Below, in pieces: positions 25,847 through 40,018 of a DNA stretch of 64,000 nt. Position 1 is the stretch's first letter. Each line of letters starts with the position of its first letter. The notes below the pieces were generated by a model. It was not told the origin of the DNA. It made no database searches and worked only from the letters and a program-made list of their open reading frames with translations. Both the position numbers and the translations under genes were made by a program. This DNA is from Cinclus cinclus (Eukaryota > Chordata > Aves > Passeriformes > Cinclidae). Where the stretch lies: assembly GCF_963662255.1 (NCBI RefSeq), contig NC_085047.1, positions 98,649,619 to 98,713,618 on the forward strand, read 5' to 3'.

Positions 25847-28015
25847 GAGTTTAAATACAGTCAGATGCAGGAAGGTGAGAAAAGAAAAAAAGGTCAAAAG
25901 AGTCACAAAGAATTTCAAAAAATAAGGCACTATTAAAAAAACAACATGATATACAAATTTTGGCAGCCTGGCAAATTTAAATTATCTTTTCAATTACTAA
26001 TTATGTCTTCTAATTGACTGAATGAGAAGACAGAATTTCAAGAGTTTAAATGTTACCTTTTTTCCCACCTCTATGATCTCATCACAGTGGAGAACCAAAT
26101 CCCTTCAACAACAAGAACAGGGCATTTGCTGCAAGATCATATCTCTTCCTTAACACTATGAGAAACCCTGAGTAAAAGTCTATCCTAAATCAATAGAGAG
26201 AAATTTCAGTTACATCAGTGGAACAGGATTTTATACATCTTTGTGACAATAAACTGTTCTGAGAAAGCAACCTATATAAAATGGAAATTATGTTTAATTT
26301 TTTTTATTTTTTTTTTGTAGTCTTACTTGGAATAATTACTTCTCCAACCTTATGAGCACCAAAGAGAACAAAGCTGACGAGCATCAGCAGGCACACAGGA
26401 TGCACAGCAGTGGTACTTGCACATGACCACACCAAGCTACACAGATACTCACCTGAATCATCCCCATTTCTTCTTAACTGCTCTCCAGACTGACTTCCTT
26501 TTAATCAAATAAGAGACATAAAGCTACTGTAGGGTCCAGAGTCAGTGTATCACCTCCAGGTCACCTTCTATCCCTCCTCTGTGGGCAGCAGCACTGGGAC
26601 ACACGAAGGGCAGGGGGAAGCAGATTCAGGCATTTCCCCTGCAGTCTGGAAAGGAATAGCAGTGCTTGGTGCAGGACAAAGCTGCCATGGTTAGTGCTGG
26701 AACTAATGCCTGGCCCAAAGGGCAATGAAAGAAACCTGGAGCTTTGCTCCTGCTCCTTTAGGGATAGTACACAGAACATGTTGTTATTTGCAAACTACTG
26801 AGAAAAAGCCAATTGCACTCCTTTCACTTATGATTGCTTTCAACTACATGTGTTAAATCTTAAAATTATATAAATTAAGGTGCACTGGCCATGGGAACAT
26901 GAACTCATTTTTGTACTACTGCTTTTCCTAAAATTACTTTAGCAGGCAATTTATTAATTTAAGATAGAGCTTTAAGTCTTTTCGCTCAAATTCAATGGGA
27001 ACACTTATGCAGTACATATCACAATGAAATTAATGTGCATTAAAATCTGGCTTTTTATGAGATTCAATGTAGAGACAGCAGTGCTTACTCTGGAGCCACC
27101 TGGGAAGACATCCTTTATCTCTTATTTTAATTTTAGCATTTAAGACTAATTCTTTCAATAATAGTTAATGCTTAATTAAGAAAACAGCAGGAGTAATCTC
27201 TCTTACAGCATCCAACATAAATATAAATGTCATTTGAGAGCATCTGTTGTTATAGATTAGGTATAATACTATGTTGAAAATGGAAAAAAAAACTGAATTA
27301 AACTGGTACTGTACATCTAGGGAACCCTGATAAAGTAAAAACTGCTCACAGCTCTCTGAGAACAGAGGGTTTTCTGTACACTGCAGAACTGCATAAAATG
27401 TGGAGCAAAGATTAATCACTACACCTAAAATAAGCTAAGTCTGGAAGAGAACATGCATGGTCTTCTGTGCTCATTGTCACTAAAAGGCAAGAATAGATTT
27501 TACAGAACAAAACTGGTTTTGAATTTGTAGGGAAAAAATGTTCAGGGTACCTGAAATTTTGCTGGAAATTAAAGAAAAGTTCAAAGGAAAGCTAACTTCC
27601 ATTTTTGCAGTGGAGAAGGCAGCAGTGAGAAAATTAATCTTGAGCATTAATCTTAGCATTCCTCACAAGTGACTCAGGCCCGCAGAAGAAAACATTCCCA
27701 CTATCGGGTTAGAAAACGTCATGTTTCCCACACAGAAGAGAAGAAAAAAGCTTGAGCAGGGCTGCTTCTACTACTTTCACCCTGATTAATTTGCTTGCAG
27801 ATCTTTCTCCTATTCAGAGTTTTGAACTCTTAAGCAAAATAGTCGTCATTTACAAAAAAAAAAAAACCTGAATTAGTCCACATGTGTAGAATAAGCTTGA
27901 GTCAGAACATTTCTAAACAATTATTGAACAATTTATAACTTATTATAATGGTCCTTGGTAAGGGCATCTTAATAACCTCATCAGCAGCAAAACAGAGGAT
28001 AGGCTAATAAACTCT

Positions 28016-28053
28016 GCAGATGTGTCCCAGCAGATGTGCAGACGTGTCCCAGC
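28016..28053. repeat. Short tandem duplication, 22-bp period, in a GC-richer stretch
   Basis: GCAGATGTGTCCCAGC (28,016-28,031) recurs as GCAGACGTGTCCCAGC (28,038-28,053). A related GACAGCAGTGACAGCA stutter follows. The surrounding 28,010-28,260 is GC-richer than its flanks and has open frames on both strands (for example 114 codons on the minus strand at 27,981-28,325), without a recognisable product. Confidence 0.85.
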
Positions 28054-28696
28054 TGAGAGTGACAGCAGTGACAGCACCCTGCAGCCAGGAGAGCCTGGAG
28101 CCACAGCCCCCTGTGCCTGTCCATGCTCCTCAGGACATGAGAGCCCAGAGGGAAACCACAGCAGGTACAGAGGCTGCAGGAGAACAGTGACACCCACGCC
28201 CTGCAGGACTCAGGGCAGGCTCCAGTGGGTTTGAAGGAAGGATGGAAGGGCAGGGCACAGCTGAGCACTGAAAACAAATTTACTGTCTTCATAAAGCATA
28301 TGGGACAGCAAGGTAGGAGACTCAAAAATGCCTTCTGAAGAGTCAGCTAAAAAACAAAACACCAGAGCTTAACCACTTGCAAAACAAGAAGGAATCAAAC
28401 TATACAGAACATCATACAGATTGTTATTTATTAATCTTAAAATTATTTCCCAAGCAGTTACTCAGCTGAGCTTTTGATTTGTTTTGTATTAGTGTGACAT
28501 GAAAGTTGAATTTTGGATGATTTTTCTCTATTGTTATTTATACACATGTGAACCATTTAAAATTCCATGTCTGTGAAAGAAAATTATCAGTTTGGACTAA
28601 ATAGTTTTTCTGCAGCACCTTAGGTCATTCAGTAATTGCCTTTGCACAATACAATATTTGAAAAAGAAGTGAGATTGTTGAAATAATTGTATTGGC

Positions 28697-28718
28697 AAGG
28701 AAGGAAGGCAGGCAGGCA
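28697..28718. repeat. (AAGG)3(CAGG)2 short tandem repeat
   Basis: Three AAGG units pass into two CAGG units plus CA. It is a compound tetranucleotide repeat. Confidence 0.9.
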
Positions 28719-30121
28719 GATTATAAAGGACAAATATTTCAAGATTTTAAAGCAAAGTCCTCCTATTATGAATCCTATTTCCAACTTCCTGCTACTTTAT
28801 TATATTCTACAAGACAGAAACGTTGTAGAAAGACATAAAACATGATTTAACTGTTTTCCCTCGCTATATGTATCTTGCATATTAGGTCAGTTGCTCCACT
28901 TCACAGCTCATCTGAAAATTTTCAATAAAAATACAGAGATAAAATACATTTGAAGAATGCCACCACAAAATATGCAATTCTTTTCTCTTTCAAAAAAACT
29001 CAAGGAGGTTTTCCACTTGTCACACAATGGTAAGTGATGTAAGACAAAAAGGATGGAATGAAAGTTACTCAGATTTTTCCATATTTCCTCTGTATCTCAC
29101 TGTGATTTACAAGGTTTACAATATCCTTAGTTTTTGTGTTGTTAGAGGGGGTTTTCTTTTTGAAAGGATCTCCAAGCTATGACCTATTAGAAACTTCTAT
29201 ACACAAAAAAAAAAGAAGCTTATTACTAGCTAGGTGCTCATTTTAATATGTCAACAGGTTACAAAGAAAAGATGAAAGTAAGAAAGCAGAAAAAATTATT
29301 ACATACCAACTGCATTTGACTGATGAGCTTTCAGGGTGATTTTTAAAAATAACACACAAAATGTGTATAGTGCAGACTTTATATTACATTTGTGAAAATA
29401 AGACTATAGCAGTTATTTCAAGTACTTATATTCTTATAAAAAAGTTAAGAAATTCAAAAACTTCCTTCTTCTCCTGTCACCAGGTTCTCAATAATTTCAC
29501 CAAAAAGGAGCACCAAGTAAACATCCACACACACCCATTTGTTCATTCATTCATAGCCCACTAATTATTGTATCTGCATGCCTGCTAACACTCATATTTA
29601 CTGACATGCTATAATCACCTTTCATACATATACAGACATTGATGTGAATTTGTGGAAAGATTATAAAAGAACTTCACAAAGAAATCTACAAATTTCATCA
29701 ATGTCTGAAAGCTTCACTAAAAAACTTCACTGGAAAGATACAAGCCAGCACTGAATTTTAAACCTAGTTAACCTTAACCCAGCAGGGCAGAAACTAGAGA
29801 TTTTTATTTCATTTGGAGTGACTGCTGTTATAATGCTTCAGAGCATCATAATCGTATTAGAAAGGCATCTCTCACAGGCAGAATCTACAGAAACAGGAAT
29901 AAAGCCAGCTGTTGACCCCTAATAAATGAAATAAGAACCATTATCAGACAGACATTCTCAGAATTAACAGAAAGATTGGGAAACTTAAACCATTGAGATA
30001 CTCAATTCTATCTACATATTAGATTGGCCCCAGGGCAGGAGATTCCACCTCAGAGAGGTCAAACACACCAAGTTAGGACAATTATAATTTAAGATTTGTT
30101 TTAATGCCATTATTCTCTATT

Positions 30122-30139
30122 AAAAATAAATAAATAAAT
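30122..30139. repeat. (AAAT)4 short tandem repeat
   Basis: Four AAAT units with two extra leading A residues. Confidence 0.9.
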
Positions 30140-33100
30140 GTGAGATATCTTTGACCACAATTTTACAATTGTAAATGTCAAAGTAACAATCCTTATATAG
30201 GTCCAGATCTTAAAATGCAAACTTTTAAAAAGAGTTATTTGGGAGTATTTCAGGTTGTCATTTTGGTTAGTAAGATACTGAAAGCTTAAGAATAGAAACA
30301 GTCTGCTGAAGTCAGTGGGTCTGCACACACTGAATTTAGTCACACAGGATTTTCTCCTTAATGCTGATGCTCCAGAACTGCCCAGGAGACTGCTTTCATG
30401 GTAGATAAAAATCGTAAATACAACCTACTTCCTTTACCACTGAAGTCAGCCATTACTCACTTCCTTCATTCAATAAAAATTGATTTCTTCACCTACAAAA
30501 CTTCCAAGTCAGCTACTGAAATTACCTATTTGCTTATCATTATTATTAGGGAGCTTTCTCAAGTGTCATTTGACCTGCCCCTCAATGATATTGTCCCATT
30601 CTCTGTAATATTCGTATTCTAATCCATCTCATCTGCCTGGATGAACTCTGCATTCTCCTTTGCCCATTTCCTTATCTTAAGAGCTCCTGACTCTCTTCAG
30701 CGTGTCTTCCTCTTGTTTTCACATCTGTACTATATCCTAGAATACAGAGAAGGACACAACAGGAACAGAAAAGGACAATTACTTTGAAAGTAGTAAGAAT
30801 TGCACTACTACACTGCTTCCCCTGCTTTACTCTCCTTACTCAAAAAATATTCATTAGCAGTTGTTTGATTTCTTGGCATGGAGCACAGGCAGATTAGGCA
30901 GCAGCATTGCCACTGGCTGAACGCTGAGGTAAGATCACAGTGGGGAAGACTGTGCTCACATGGCAACTCCACAGAGACTGAGCTACATCACCCTTCAGTG
31001 ACAAAGGAACAAGCCACTTTTCCTGCACCACTAAGAGTGATACATTTCTAATGGACAGAAACTGCTTAATATAGATATACAACAAACTAACATTTTTCCT
31101 GATGGAACTTCCTCACATAAAACATAAAAAACATAAATCATTCAGGAGAGCTATTTCAAGTCTTGCTGTCACATAAGATACCTTCAGAGTATAACACATA
31201 TTGTACCACTAATAGCTGCTTTACAGAGTCAGAGAAATACAAAGGAATGTTACTGCAATTAACAACTGACCCTTTTTCGTTACATGTAAGGGAAAATGCA
31301 TCAGAACATATCCAAACGATAAAAAAAAAATCCATCTGAAACAGCATCCATCAAACCCCTCAAAAACGCTTTGTTTGTTTCTGTTATTTATTTTCATCTT
31401 GCACAAATGTTGTGGGGTTTTTTAATGAAGGAGACTAAAAATTAAATATTCTTATCTAATAAATAATGCAATATAACCTCATTGTAGGTATACTTCAGGG
31501 TAACTAAGAACGTTTAATCACTTTTTTCACAGGATTCTCTCCCTAACTTGACATTTCAAAAGCTGGACAGCATGTTAGCAAAAATAGCACACTGATGGGA
31601 ATATCCTGACAGAAGCAAAGAAACCTGCCACTGCCACACATTAATCAATTTTCTTTAAAAACACCTACAAGACCATTTAACCACAAAACTATAATTTAAC
31701 TTGTAATACATCTCTTCATATGTGCTAAATAGCTTCTGTCTCTTTCCTTTGAGAAAGTACGAGACAACTTGGCAAATGCATGTCAATAGAACAAACTTTA
31801 AAACGGTCTCTAGATGTTCAACTCCACAAAGGTCTGAACACGTAAAAGGTGAGAGGTTCCCCAGACATTTGAAGCTTAACAAGAACTTCCTGTATCTCTT
31901 GAGACCAAGCCTAAAAGAGCTTTTTATTTCTTGGTGCCAACCCATAACATAAATCCATCTCCTTCACGGTGTATTTTCTGGGAAATGTGAGCAGTGTCCT
32001 GCCTTTGAATAAATCTTTACCTTTTTGAGCCACAGAGTTCTCGGTAACATTTTAGCCATATGCATCTGCAGCTTACTTTGCACAAATTAATGTGACTTTC
32101 CCATAAAAGTCAGCTTTAACACCATAAATAACTGACAAGTGTTAAATAAACTCTTTGGAAAGCAAAGCTCAGGATGGGATGAAGACACCCTGCAGGCACA
32201 ACACCTGGCAGCAAGACAGCAGAGGCCACCACAGCTGCTCATCCCCACCACCCCAAAGCTAACCGGGGCATTCCAAGGCAGCAGCTCTTGTAAATATTTT
32301 GAATGTCACATTCACAAGGACCATAACTGGCAAACCAAGTGCACCACTGGGATGGAAGTTACTCTGAGAAGATGCAGGTTCTTAAGAACCAATGCTTTCT
32401 GCTTCCCTGCTCATGAAAAATCCTGGGCTAGCATATAGCCAAATTTTCACGGGTTTCCTCCCATTTTTCAAGTCACAGAACAACACACACATCCTAAAAA
32501 TCAGGCAGAAAAAAAATATTTACAAGCACTTTAATCTCCATTCGTACATAGTGCCATTCCACAGTGGTATCCATGGGGAAACTCACCGTGCCCTGGGTCC
32601 CTACACACTTCCATTTCTCCAGCTCAGGCATGGAGAGAAGGTAAGATCAGGGGCCTGAAGGGAACCGTGGAGAACTGATTTGGAAGATGATTGAGCAATA
32701 CACATTTCCAGCACGGCTGCTCTGTGCATGCATACACCAGGTCCACAGAGATAACAGAGCCAAGGAAGACAGAGTCTCCTCTGGCTGAGGAGGCTGTCTG
32801 GAGGAGGAATTACAGGGCAAGGACAGGACTCTTCCTTGGCACTGGGCGTCTGCCAAGACAAGGCAATGGGGTGAAAGGACTTGACCTCTGAAACCTGCCT
32901 GAGGATTAAATAAGCTTCTTCACATGGTGTACGAATGTTACTGTTTTGATTGTGGTTTGCCATCCTACTAGACTGAAATAAGAGGTTTTCTCTCAGCATA
33001 AACAAATTACATCAACAGCCCAAGTCGCTGTGGGAGAGCATGCACACATTTCCTCCATGAGCACCTCCTCTGGGTGACACTGCACCAACCCTTCATCTTA

Positions 33101-36100
33101 GCAGGGAGGGCACCCACAGACTGGGCAGGCCACCACAGGCAGATCCTTGCTGGACACCATCATGGCACTCGGTCAAAACAATACAAAAAGAGACAGTCCA
33201 TGCAAAATCCAACATGACAAGGATCCTTTGATAACTTTTGTAAATGAGCAAATCTCCTCATTCTCTACCCTGATGGTCACCAGGGACATCTTCTCAAAAT
33301 CTAATGTGAAGATGACAAAGGGCTGGGTTCCAACACCTTTACCAAAGAAAATACACAAGTATGAAGAGAAGCTAAGAATAGTTTAAGTAACAGAGTTAAA
33401 AGCAGATACAAAATACCAACTGACAGAAAACATCATAAGCCTGAAGGACAAGAAACTATTATCTCACATGACAACAGATGTCGGACTTCAGCCAAGGTGA
33501 AAGGGCACAAGCAGAGAGCATTTCCCCTTTTCAGCACCCCATGTCAAACCTCACAGTTAGTTACACTAACAAAAATTTATAATGCCATCAACCATGCAAC
33601 AAGGGGCTCTGCTATGCTAAGATCCCACCTGAAAAATGTCTCAGCAAGAAGCTACTCCTCTCCTTTGTACCATGACAAGTGACATGGAAGTACAGCAGCA
33701 CATGTGTTTACCACACACAAAACACATGCTGGCTGTTGCCCCTCAAAGGCCTCATGGCTTACTTTTCAGTTTACCAACAGAGATAAATCCTAAAGCAGAA
33801 TCTGATAAAATCTGAAAGAAGTATCTTCTACCATCTGAATTATTTAACTGACGCATGTTAGAACAGTCTTTCTTTCATGCAGAGATCCACTGAGCCTGGT
33901 CCTGTTATGAATACATCCAGCATAAGCATAATCACACGGCCAGGGATAAGAGGATTCTCTGTACATGGCATTCATCCTTGGTCACCCTGAGTGAAACAGG
34001 GAACCACACAGGGAAAAAAACAGAAGAGAAAGTCTATTGTAAAGATACAGTATTGTGTCATTTCGAATATTCATTTCATTCCACTGATCAAGAGTTTCTC
34101 TGATGAACTGGGGAATACAGCCATACACTTCAGACAGCAACTTTCCAAAAGGAACAGATCTAGCAGCTTTCTCATTCATGAGAACACTGGTACTGCAACA
34201 AATCAACCTCTGTATGTTTCCAAAAATCCAGTGGGATATTTGTGTTTAACAATATAACAACACATTAATGCCTCCCAAACATTAACAATGTGACACTGCT
34301 AGTCAAACAAAAACTCACTCATTAAGTCCTAACTGCTAAGAATTAAAGAAAATATCAAGTTAATGTGTAGAAGGGATAATATGTGCAGAGTTCTCCCTCT
34401 TGAACTGAACACAGTTCTTGAAAGACTTCCTGCAGGTTCAATGAACACTAAGCAACAGAAGTGAGCTGAAGTGAATACTTGAGCTACTAAGGCCGCTACC
34501 TCAGCATGAAGAGAATCTCTACACTGAGGGGTCCTGTACGCAACCAGAGTTGGCAAGAGCTGCAATGAGCTCCATGGAGCCAAGGTGCCAGAGGGCTGTA
34601 AAAGTGTAAAGTGAAGTATTCAAATACCTCGTATTTTAACACTAAGGACAAATTGGAAGCTTGCTTATCAGAAACACCTGCCCTTCGCATAAAGGGCAGC
34701 AATAGGGAAAACCATTCAAATAGAGCAGAAACCTTTAAAAGGGAGCAGGAATGAAACTATTCAGCTCCAACATATCCTTACCTCACTTCACAAAACCATG
34801 TACTTACTATCAGGATTTGCACACAAGTTTTTATTTCAGACCAGATCTTGTAGGGATTCCTCTGTGGAGTACTGAGAAGCATTAGCAGTTCAATCCAAAA
34901 CTTTGTGCACAGCACGTAAGATGAATACTGCTCAGCTTGAGCAGAAATGACCACTATTAGAAAAGGAGTCTCCTAAATCATTAATCATTTCTACATCAGC
35001 ATATGTAGTCCAGGCACATTCCTTGTTCTGGTACACCTCTGAGAGCATACATTTACAGTCCAGAGGAAGGCTACGAAGAGATGACAAATCCCCTCACACT
35101 ATAAAACAGAAATAGTTGGCTAAATGACTGGTACTGAGTAGCATCCAAAACAACAAAAATGTGGTTCTTTCTTTTCTGCTGCAAAGCTCAGCACTCTGCT
35201 CCTTCTTCCCCCTTTCCTTTCACTCAGTGAATATAATTGGTCCAGCTGTTTTTATCTCAGTGACTTGCAACACCTGTGCTCTTTTTCACTACAGGTACAC
35301 ATGGCTCATGACACCAGTTTGTTCCTAAAAGACATTATTAGTCCTCCATTGTATCTTCCTATCAATTGAAATGAGAATTAAAAAGTATTTACAAGTGCAC
35401 CTGGTTTTTCAACCAAACTGCTATATTTTTCCCAAAGTTATTGAATATTTACAATTGTCTGTATATATACTCATGTATTTGTCTTTTCTATTTCTTACCC
35501 ATTTGCTTCTATGTAAAACTGCCTACTGAAGAACAGCCAAAGACAAGTTTAAGTCTTGATTTTTATTGTGAACATTTGGAGCAAACCAAGTAATTGCTTT
35601 TGAGTTTTCATCCTCCTAATTCAGGGCAACGTGAATTTTTCAGGATGATACCACTATGAGCCTAAAAATAATTACTTACATGCTGTACACCTTTGAGATA
35701 TAAAATACCCATAGGCAGCAAGTCCAGGGAAGGGGAAGAATGTTTTATACAGGGTTTTCACACTCATTAAAATATTTTGGTTTCAAATATGGAGGCAGTA
35801 TTAGATACTTTCATCACTGACACAATGTTATACAATTTAAAAAGAAAAAGCCTTTTTTTTTACATCATACTTCCTCTTCAAACTATGCTTCAAGACCTCC
35901 ATACTTTTGAGTGTTCACCTAATAAAGCAATTAATTCTTTCATGTATCGGCATTATATAGATATTAATCTTTCCTTACCTAAAGGAAGGAAAGTGCTAAC
36001 AGGAAAACCAGATTATCATTCTGACAGTCTTTTCCAACCAGAAAGACAGAACTGCATCTTTGCATCTGGTAAAAATATTTAATGCCTTTATAAAAGCACT

Positions 36101-36436
36101 GTGGAGTAAAGTTACGATGTTAGAGATCTTTGATTTCCTTCCTTTTGTTTCAAAATATTATTCCTGTTTGATGAAGATTCACATGATGTCTTAAATCCAC
36201 ATGCTGCCCCTGAACCATACATAAAGCTTTCCAGCTTCCTTAATTTCATACACATAAAAACAGGAGGGGGGAGTTGCAAACCAACATAGCTAAAATAGGA
36301 AGCCATGAGTAATGACGGGTACTATGTCTGCTGAGTATTACAAAGTTTTGCTGGTTTACAAGCTTTTTCCTTAATGTCAGTAGAAGATTCACAGCACAAA
36401 GAAAGAAGGCTTGCATCTACAAACCTCGCATCTGAG

Positions 36437-36927
36437 ACACACCTGGAATGCAGGATCGAGTTCTGGGCCCCCCAGCACAAGAGAGTCAAGGAATCACTTA
36501 CTGGAGCAAGTTCTCCAGCAAAGAGCCACAAAGATGATTAAGGAATGGGAGCATCTCTCATACAAGGGGAGGCTGAGAGAGCTGGAGGAGAGATGCCTTA
36601 GGAGGGTCTTATCAATCTGCAGAAATACCTGAAGGAGGAAAGAAGTACAGATGCTTCTCTTTGGTGGCCAGTCACAGGACAACTGACAGGGGGCACAGGT
36701 TGAGATTCCACTCTAAACATAGGAAGAAACTTCTAAAGTGAGGGTGGTCAAACACTGGCATGGATGCCCACACAGACTGAGTAGTCTCTGGCTCTGAAGA
36801 TGCCCAAAAAAAAACTGAACAGAGGCCTGAGCAAGCTTGTAGCTGACCCTGATCTGAACAAAGCATTGGACAAGGTGATCTGCAGAGGAACTCTTCCAAC
36901 CTTAACTATTCTTTAATTCTGTAAAAA
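36437..36927 (+). mobile_element. CR1 LINE 3' fragment with terminal octamer-like end
   Basis: This sense-orientation CR1 tail begins in the last part of ORF2, where the frame covering 36,411-36,632 gives QQRATKMIKEWEHLSYKGRLREL, in the C-terminal stretch typical of CR1 ORF2. It then runs through the 3'UTR to a terminus reading CTTCCAACC...ATTCTTTAATTCTGTA, matching the ATTCTRTG-type repeats that end CR1 elements. The copy is strongly 5'-truncated. It has an apparent short deletion after the RELEE codons, where CR1 normally encodes a segment before the arginine-rich end. No clear target-site duplication is visible, which is normal for CR1. It is non-functional and differs enough from the copy at 10.9-12.0 kb to suggest another subfamily or age. 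Confidence 0.88.
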
Positions 36928-37351
36928 ATAAAGAGAAAAGGTAAGTCATATTAGCACTTGTAATACTAGTAAGAATGCATATAAAGAAATACGGGGGTTT
37001 TAAACTGACAGTGTCAGTCACTGAAGCTTTATCAGGAGACTCAAGAGAGTCATCACCTTCATTCTTCCTCCTTCACAGAGGAAGGAAAAACTGTTTTAAC
37101 CCCACAACATTTCTTCGGTCAGATAAACAGAAACTTCAATCAACAGTAGCTAAGCAACCAGCTGAGAGATTAAGTGGCAAAATAATACCTTAAAAAACCC
37201 AAAATTAATACATTATGCTATTTTCCCCAAGCCTTCACTGCCAGTACTGAATTTTTTAAATTAACATGGTAATTAGTACATTGAAATAAAAAAGTACCTA
37301 TTGTGTTAAATAATTGGACCCCAGAGAATATTGAAAATTTTATGAAAACAA

Positions 37352-37404
37352 ATTTCTTCATAATTTGAAATTATAGCACACATTTCTTCATTATATAGCA
37401 CATG
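37352..37404. repeat. Imperfect tandem duplication with internal deletion
   Basis: ATTTCTTCAT...TATAGCACAC (37,352-37,381) is followed by ATTTCTTCATTATATAGCACA (from 37,382). The second copy lacks part of the middle of the first. It is a simple local duplication in AT-rich DNA. Confidence 0.8.
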
Positions 37405-38549
37405 AAAGCATGCTGGCTGCACACTTATATTTCATCTACATGTGGCCAGTGAAAAATCACTGCCAAAAAGCAGGAGCTCTCCTTGAGAGAACAAACCAAA
37501 AAAAAAAAAAGAAAGAATATAATAAAAACATTTGTCTGAGTAACTCATTACCAAATTACATGAAATTAATAAGCTAATAACCTTTTTTGTTTCAAAGAAA
37601 TCCATCTCACTTATATTCTATTTTATTATTTCATGCCAGTGATGAGACTGACTCAAATAATTTACATTCAAATGTGAATGTGAAGTTGCCCAAGACTGTG
37701 TGTCGAGGGAACAATTCCAAGGAAACAGTCTGGTCTCTTACTGCAAACTGAAGAAAGTAATTCTCAAAATAAAAACTGACGTTTTCTAAAGTCACAAAGC
37801 AATAAAGTCAGAGCATTTCTTCCTTTGAGGAGATTTTGTTTGTCTCGCTACCTTGAAAATCCACCATAGGGAAGTGGTATCTCCCATTTGGTCTCAAGGC
37901 TGTTGATGGGCAACTCCATTCAAAACCCACAAATCCTGGCACCCCTCTGATGCTGAGGAACAGCAAGGAACTCAGTGAGGAACAGCACTGCCCTGTTCAA
38001 GTACTGCCTTCTTGCCAGGATGCTTTTTCACAAAAGCTCTGTCCCAACTCAGCATCTCCCAAGCACATTTTCCCACAAAACAGGGCTCAAATGTGCAGAA
38101 CTAGCTAATTGCATTCTCCATGACAAATGGGACATGTGACTTTCACTGATGTTAAAGAGCACAAGCTGTAGAAGTTGACTCAATGTTAAGGAGAAGACAA
38201 CATGAAAATAGAGCACAAGTCTTTATGCCTGGTGCTCCTTACTAACAGAGGTAAATGAACTTGCCAGGTTAGCAAGCATTTATCCACAACTGGGTTTAGC
38301 TGTATCCTGTACTGCCAAGGCATGTTAATATTTATTGTCAATAAAAGTATTGAGGAGTAATATAAAGTAGCATATAAAGTAGCAAAGGTTGTTCTGCCCT
38401 CCACATCACAATGATTACAAATGAAGACAATGTCCAGTTAAAGAGGCACTATTCAAAGTCTGGTAATAAAGCCATTTTCAGAGGTAAAATAGACAGACAC
38501 TTTGGAATGCTTAAGCAGAGCTGGAGTGTCTGACATACCAGCAATATCT

Positions 38550-38559
38550 GGGGGGGGGG
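38550..38559. repeat. G10 homopolymer
   Basis: Ten G residues in otherwise mixed sequence, prone to sequencing-length error. Confidence 0.9.
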
Positions 38560-39993
38560 ATAAGAAACAGTGAGAGAAGAAACAACTCCCATTCATGTTA
38601 AAGGGATTACGATCAGAGCCTTGCAGACAGAAGTGCTCCACAAGCCACACAAAAATCAAATAAGTTTTCAAGTTTTACATACAATAAAAGCAATGCCAAG
38701 AATTTTTTCAGGACAGACTTTACTGCACGACATTTATTTCTAGCCAGATCACACTCAGCCTATTGCCCATACTAGAGAGCAGCTTGGCTAAGCCAAGGCC
38801 ATTCCAGAGAGGTTTCACAGATCAGAAGGTGCATTAAGTGATTTGATTTACAGGAATTATTTTAACATTTTGCCAATCTAAGTGATACTGCATAAACCCA
38901 AATTAATACAGTTTAGAATAGGAAAAAGAAAAGATTGCTCTATCAGCTTGCAAAGCCAAGCACCTCCTGACCATCGACCCAATGCACATTTCATAATAAA
39001 ACCACACTCTGGAGAGGGCATTAAATGTTACATGTAGTCATGTAAGTGTAGTGACGCACAGTGTGTGGTGGGAGGAAAGTTAGGTGGACTGCCCAGTTTA
39101 ATCACAAAAGCTCCATGTGGGAAAAGACAGAAATGTAAGGCACGTAGGAAAGAATGAAGTTGTCCCAAAGCAGCAATCCCATTTCTCACTTTGTTCAAAG
39201 AATCACAGGATTTACCTTCTACATAATAACTGTAACCTAAGAAAGCACACTGAAAAAATGACAGGCAAATTAGAATTCCGCCACTCGGTTCCCATTAGCA
39301 AACCATACATGCTAAAATCCAAAAAAGCCTCCTTAGCTGCAGTCATTAGTAATTCATAGAAGCCAGTGACTGAGTGCTTGCAAAACACAAAGAAGCAAAG
39401 ATACTTCTCTGATACCCTACCTCAGCCAGGTTTGTACAACAGGCACAACCACACACTCCCCAACCACTTGAAACAATTTGAAGGTAAAGAGGCCCAGATG
39501 CTCATCAGACCTCTAGCTAACTTACACGGAGCTTTGAATTTCTGCTGCTGTTTATGGCTTCCATTTTATTCCAGTACACCTCCTATTATTTAAGGATTTA
39601 CATAGCACCTATAACCACAGCTATCAGCCATCCTTCCCATAAAGCCTTAAAAGGACTTGTTTAGATTTGCAGGAGGAGGGGAGGAAAGGGGGTTTCTTCT
39701 GACCACACTATGTCAAGGTTGTTGGAAGCCAGCAAATCCTGGCCTCCTGACCCATTTTTACATAGCAAGTTATCAAAACCATCCTCACGCTGTTTCTCAC
39801 TAAAATCACTTTTATGATTCTACCCATAGTAAGAGAAAGAAATCTGCATTTTAGTGACAAACAGAATGCTAAGCATTCTATAATTTTCACTTTAAAAGGA
39901 TGCAAGAATCGCTGGCTCCTTACAAACTTGACATACTCAGCACACACACAAAAATTTAAACAAGTCCTTTTAAGGCTGCATAGCTTCTGTCTT

Positions 39994-40018
39994 AAAAAAA
40001 AAAAAAAAAAAAAAAAAA
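39994..40018. repeat. A25 homopolymer
   Basis: Twenty-five A residues run uninterrupted. The upstream sequence shows no recognised retrogene or SINE. Confidence 0.95.

Larger units (their letters stand above)
12026..36436. other. AT-rich non-coding DNA between the two CR1 copies
   Basis: No exon, RNA gene or intact mobile element could be recognised. Frames longer than 100 codons (for example 174 on the minus strand at 23,726-24,250, 134 on the minus strand at 32,601-33,005 and 114 on the minus strand at 27,981-28,325) have no family motifs. The first of these is Cys/Phe/Leu-rich with no repeated or conserved pattern. The listed duplications, A tract, palindrome and the 18.8-19.3 kb segment are the only structure I can point to. 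Confidence 0.7.

Noticed and set aside
35045..35075. Short match to the CR1 stretch before the ORF2 end (CCAGAGGAAGGCTACGAAGA)
   Set aside because: Only about 25 bases resemble CR1 and both flanks diverge completely, so it is not safe to call a separate insertion.
39994..40018. A25 tract as a retrogene tail
   Set aside because: There is no polyadenylation hexamer just upstream and no recognisable transcript body.
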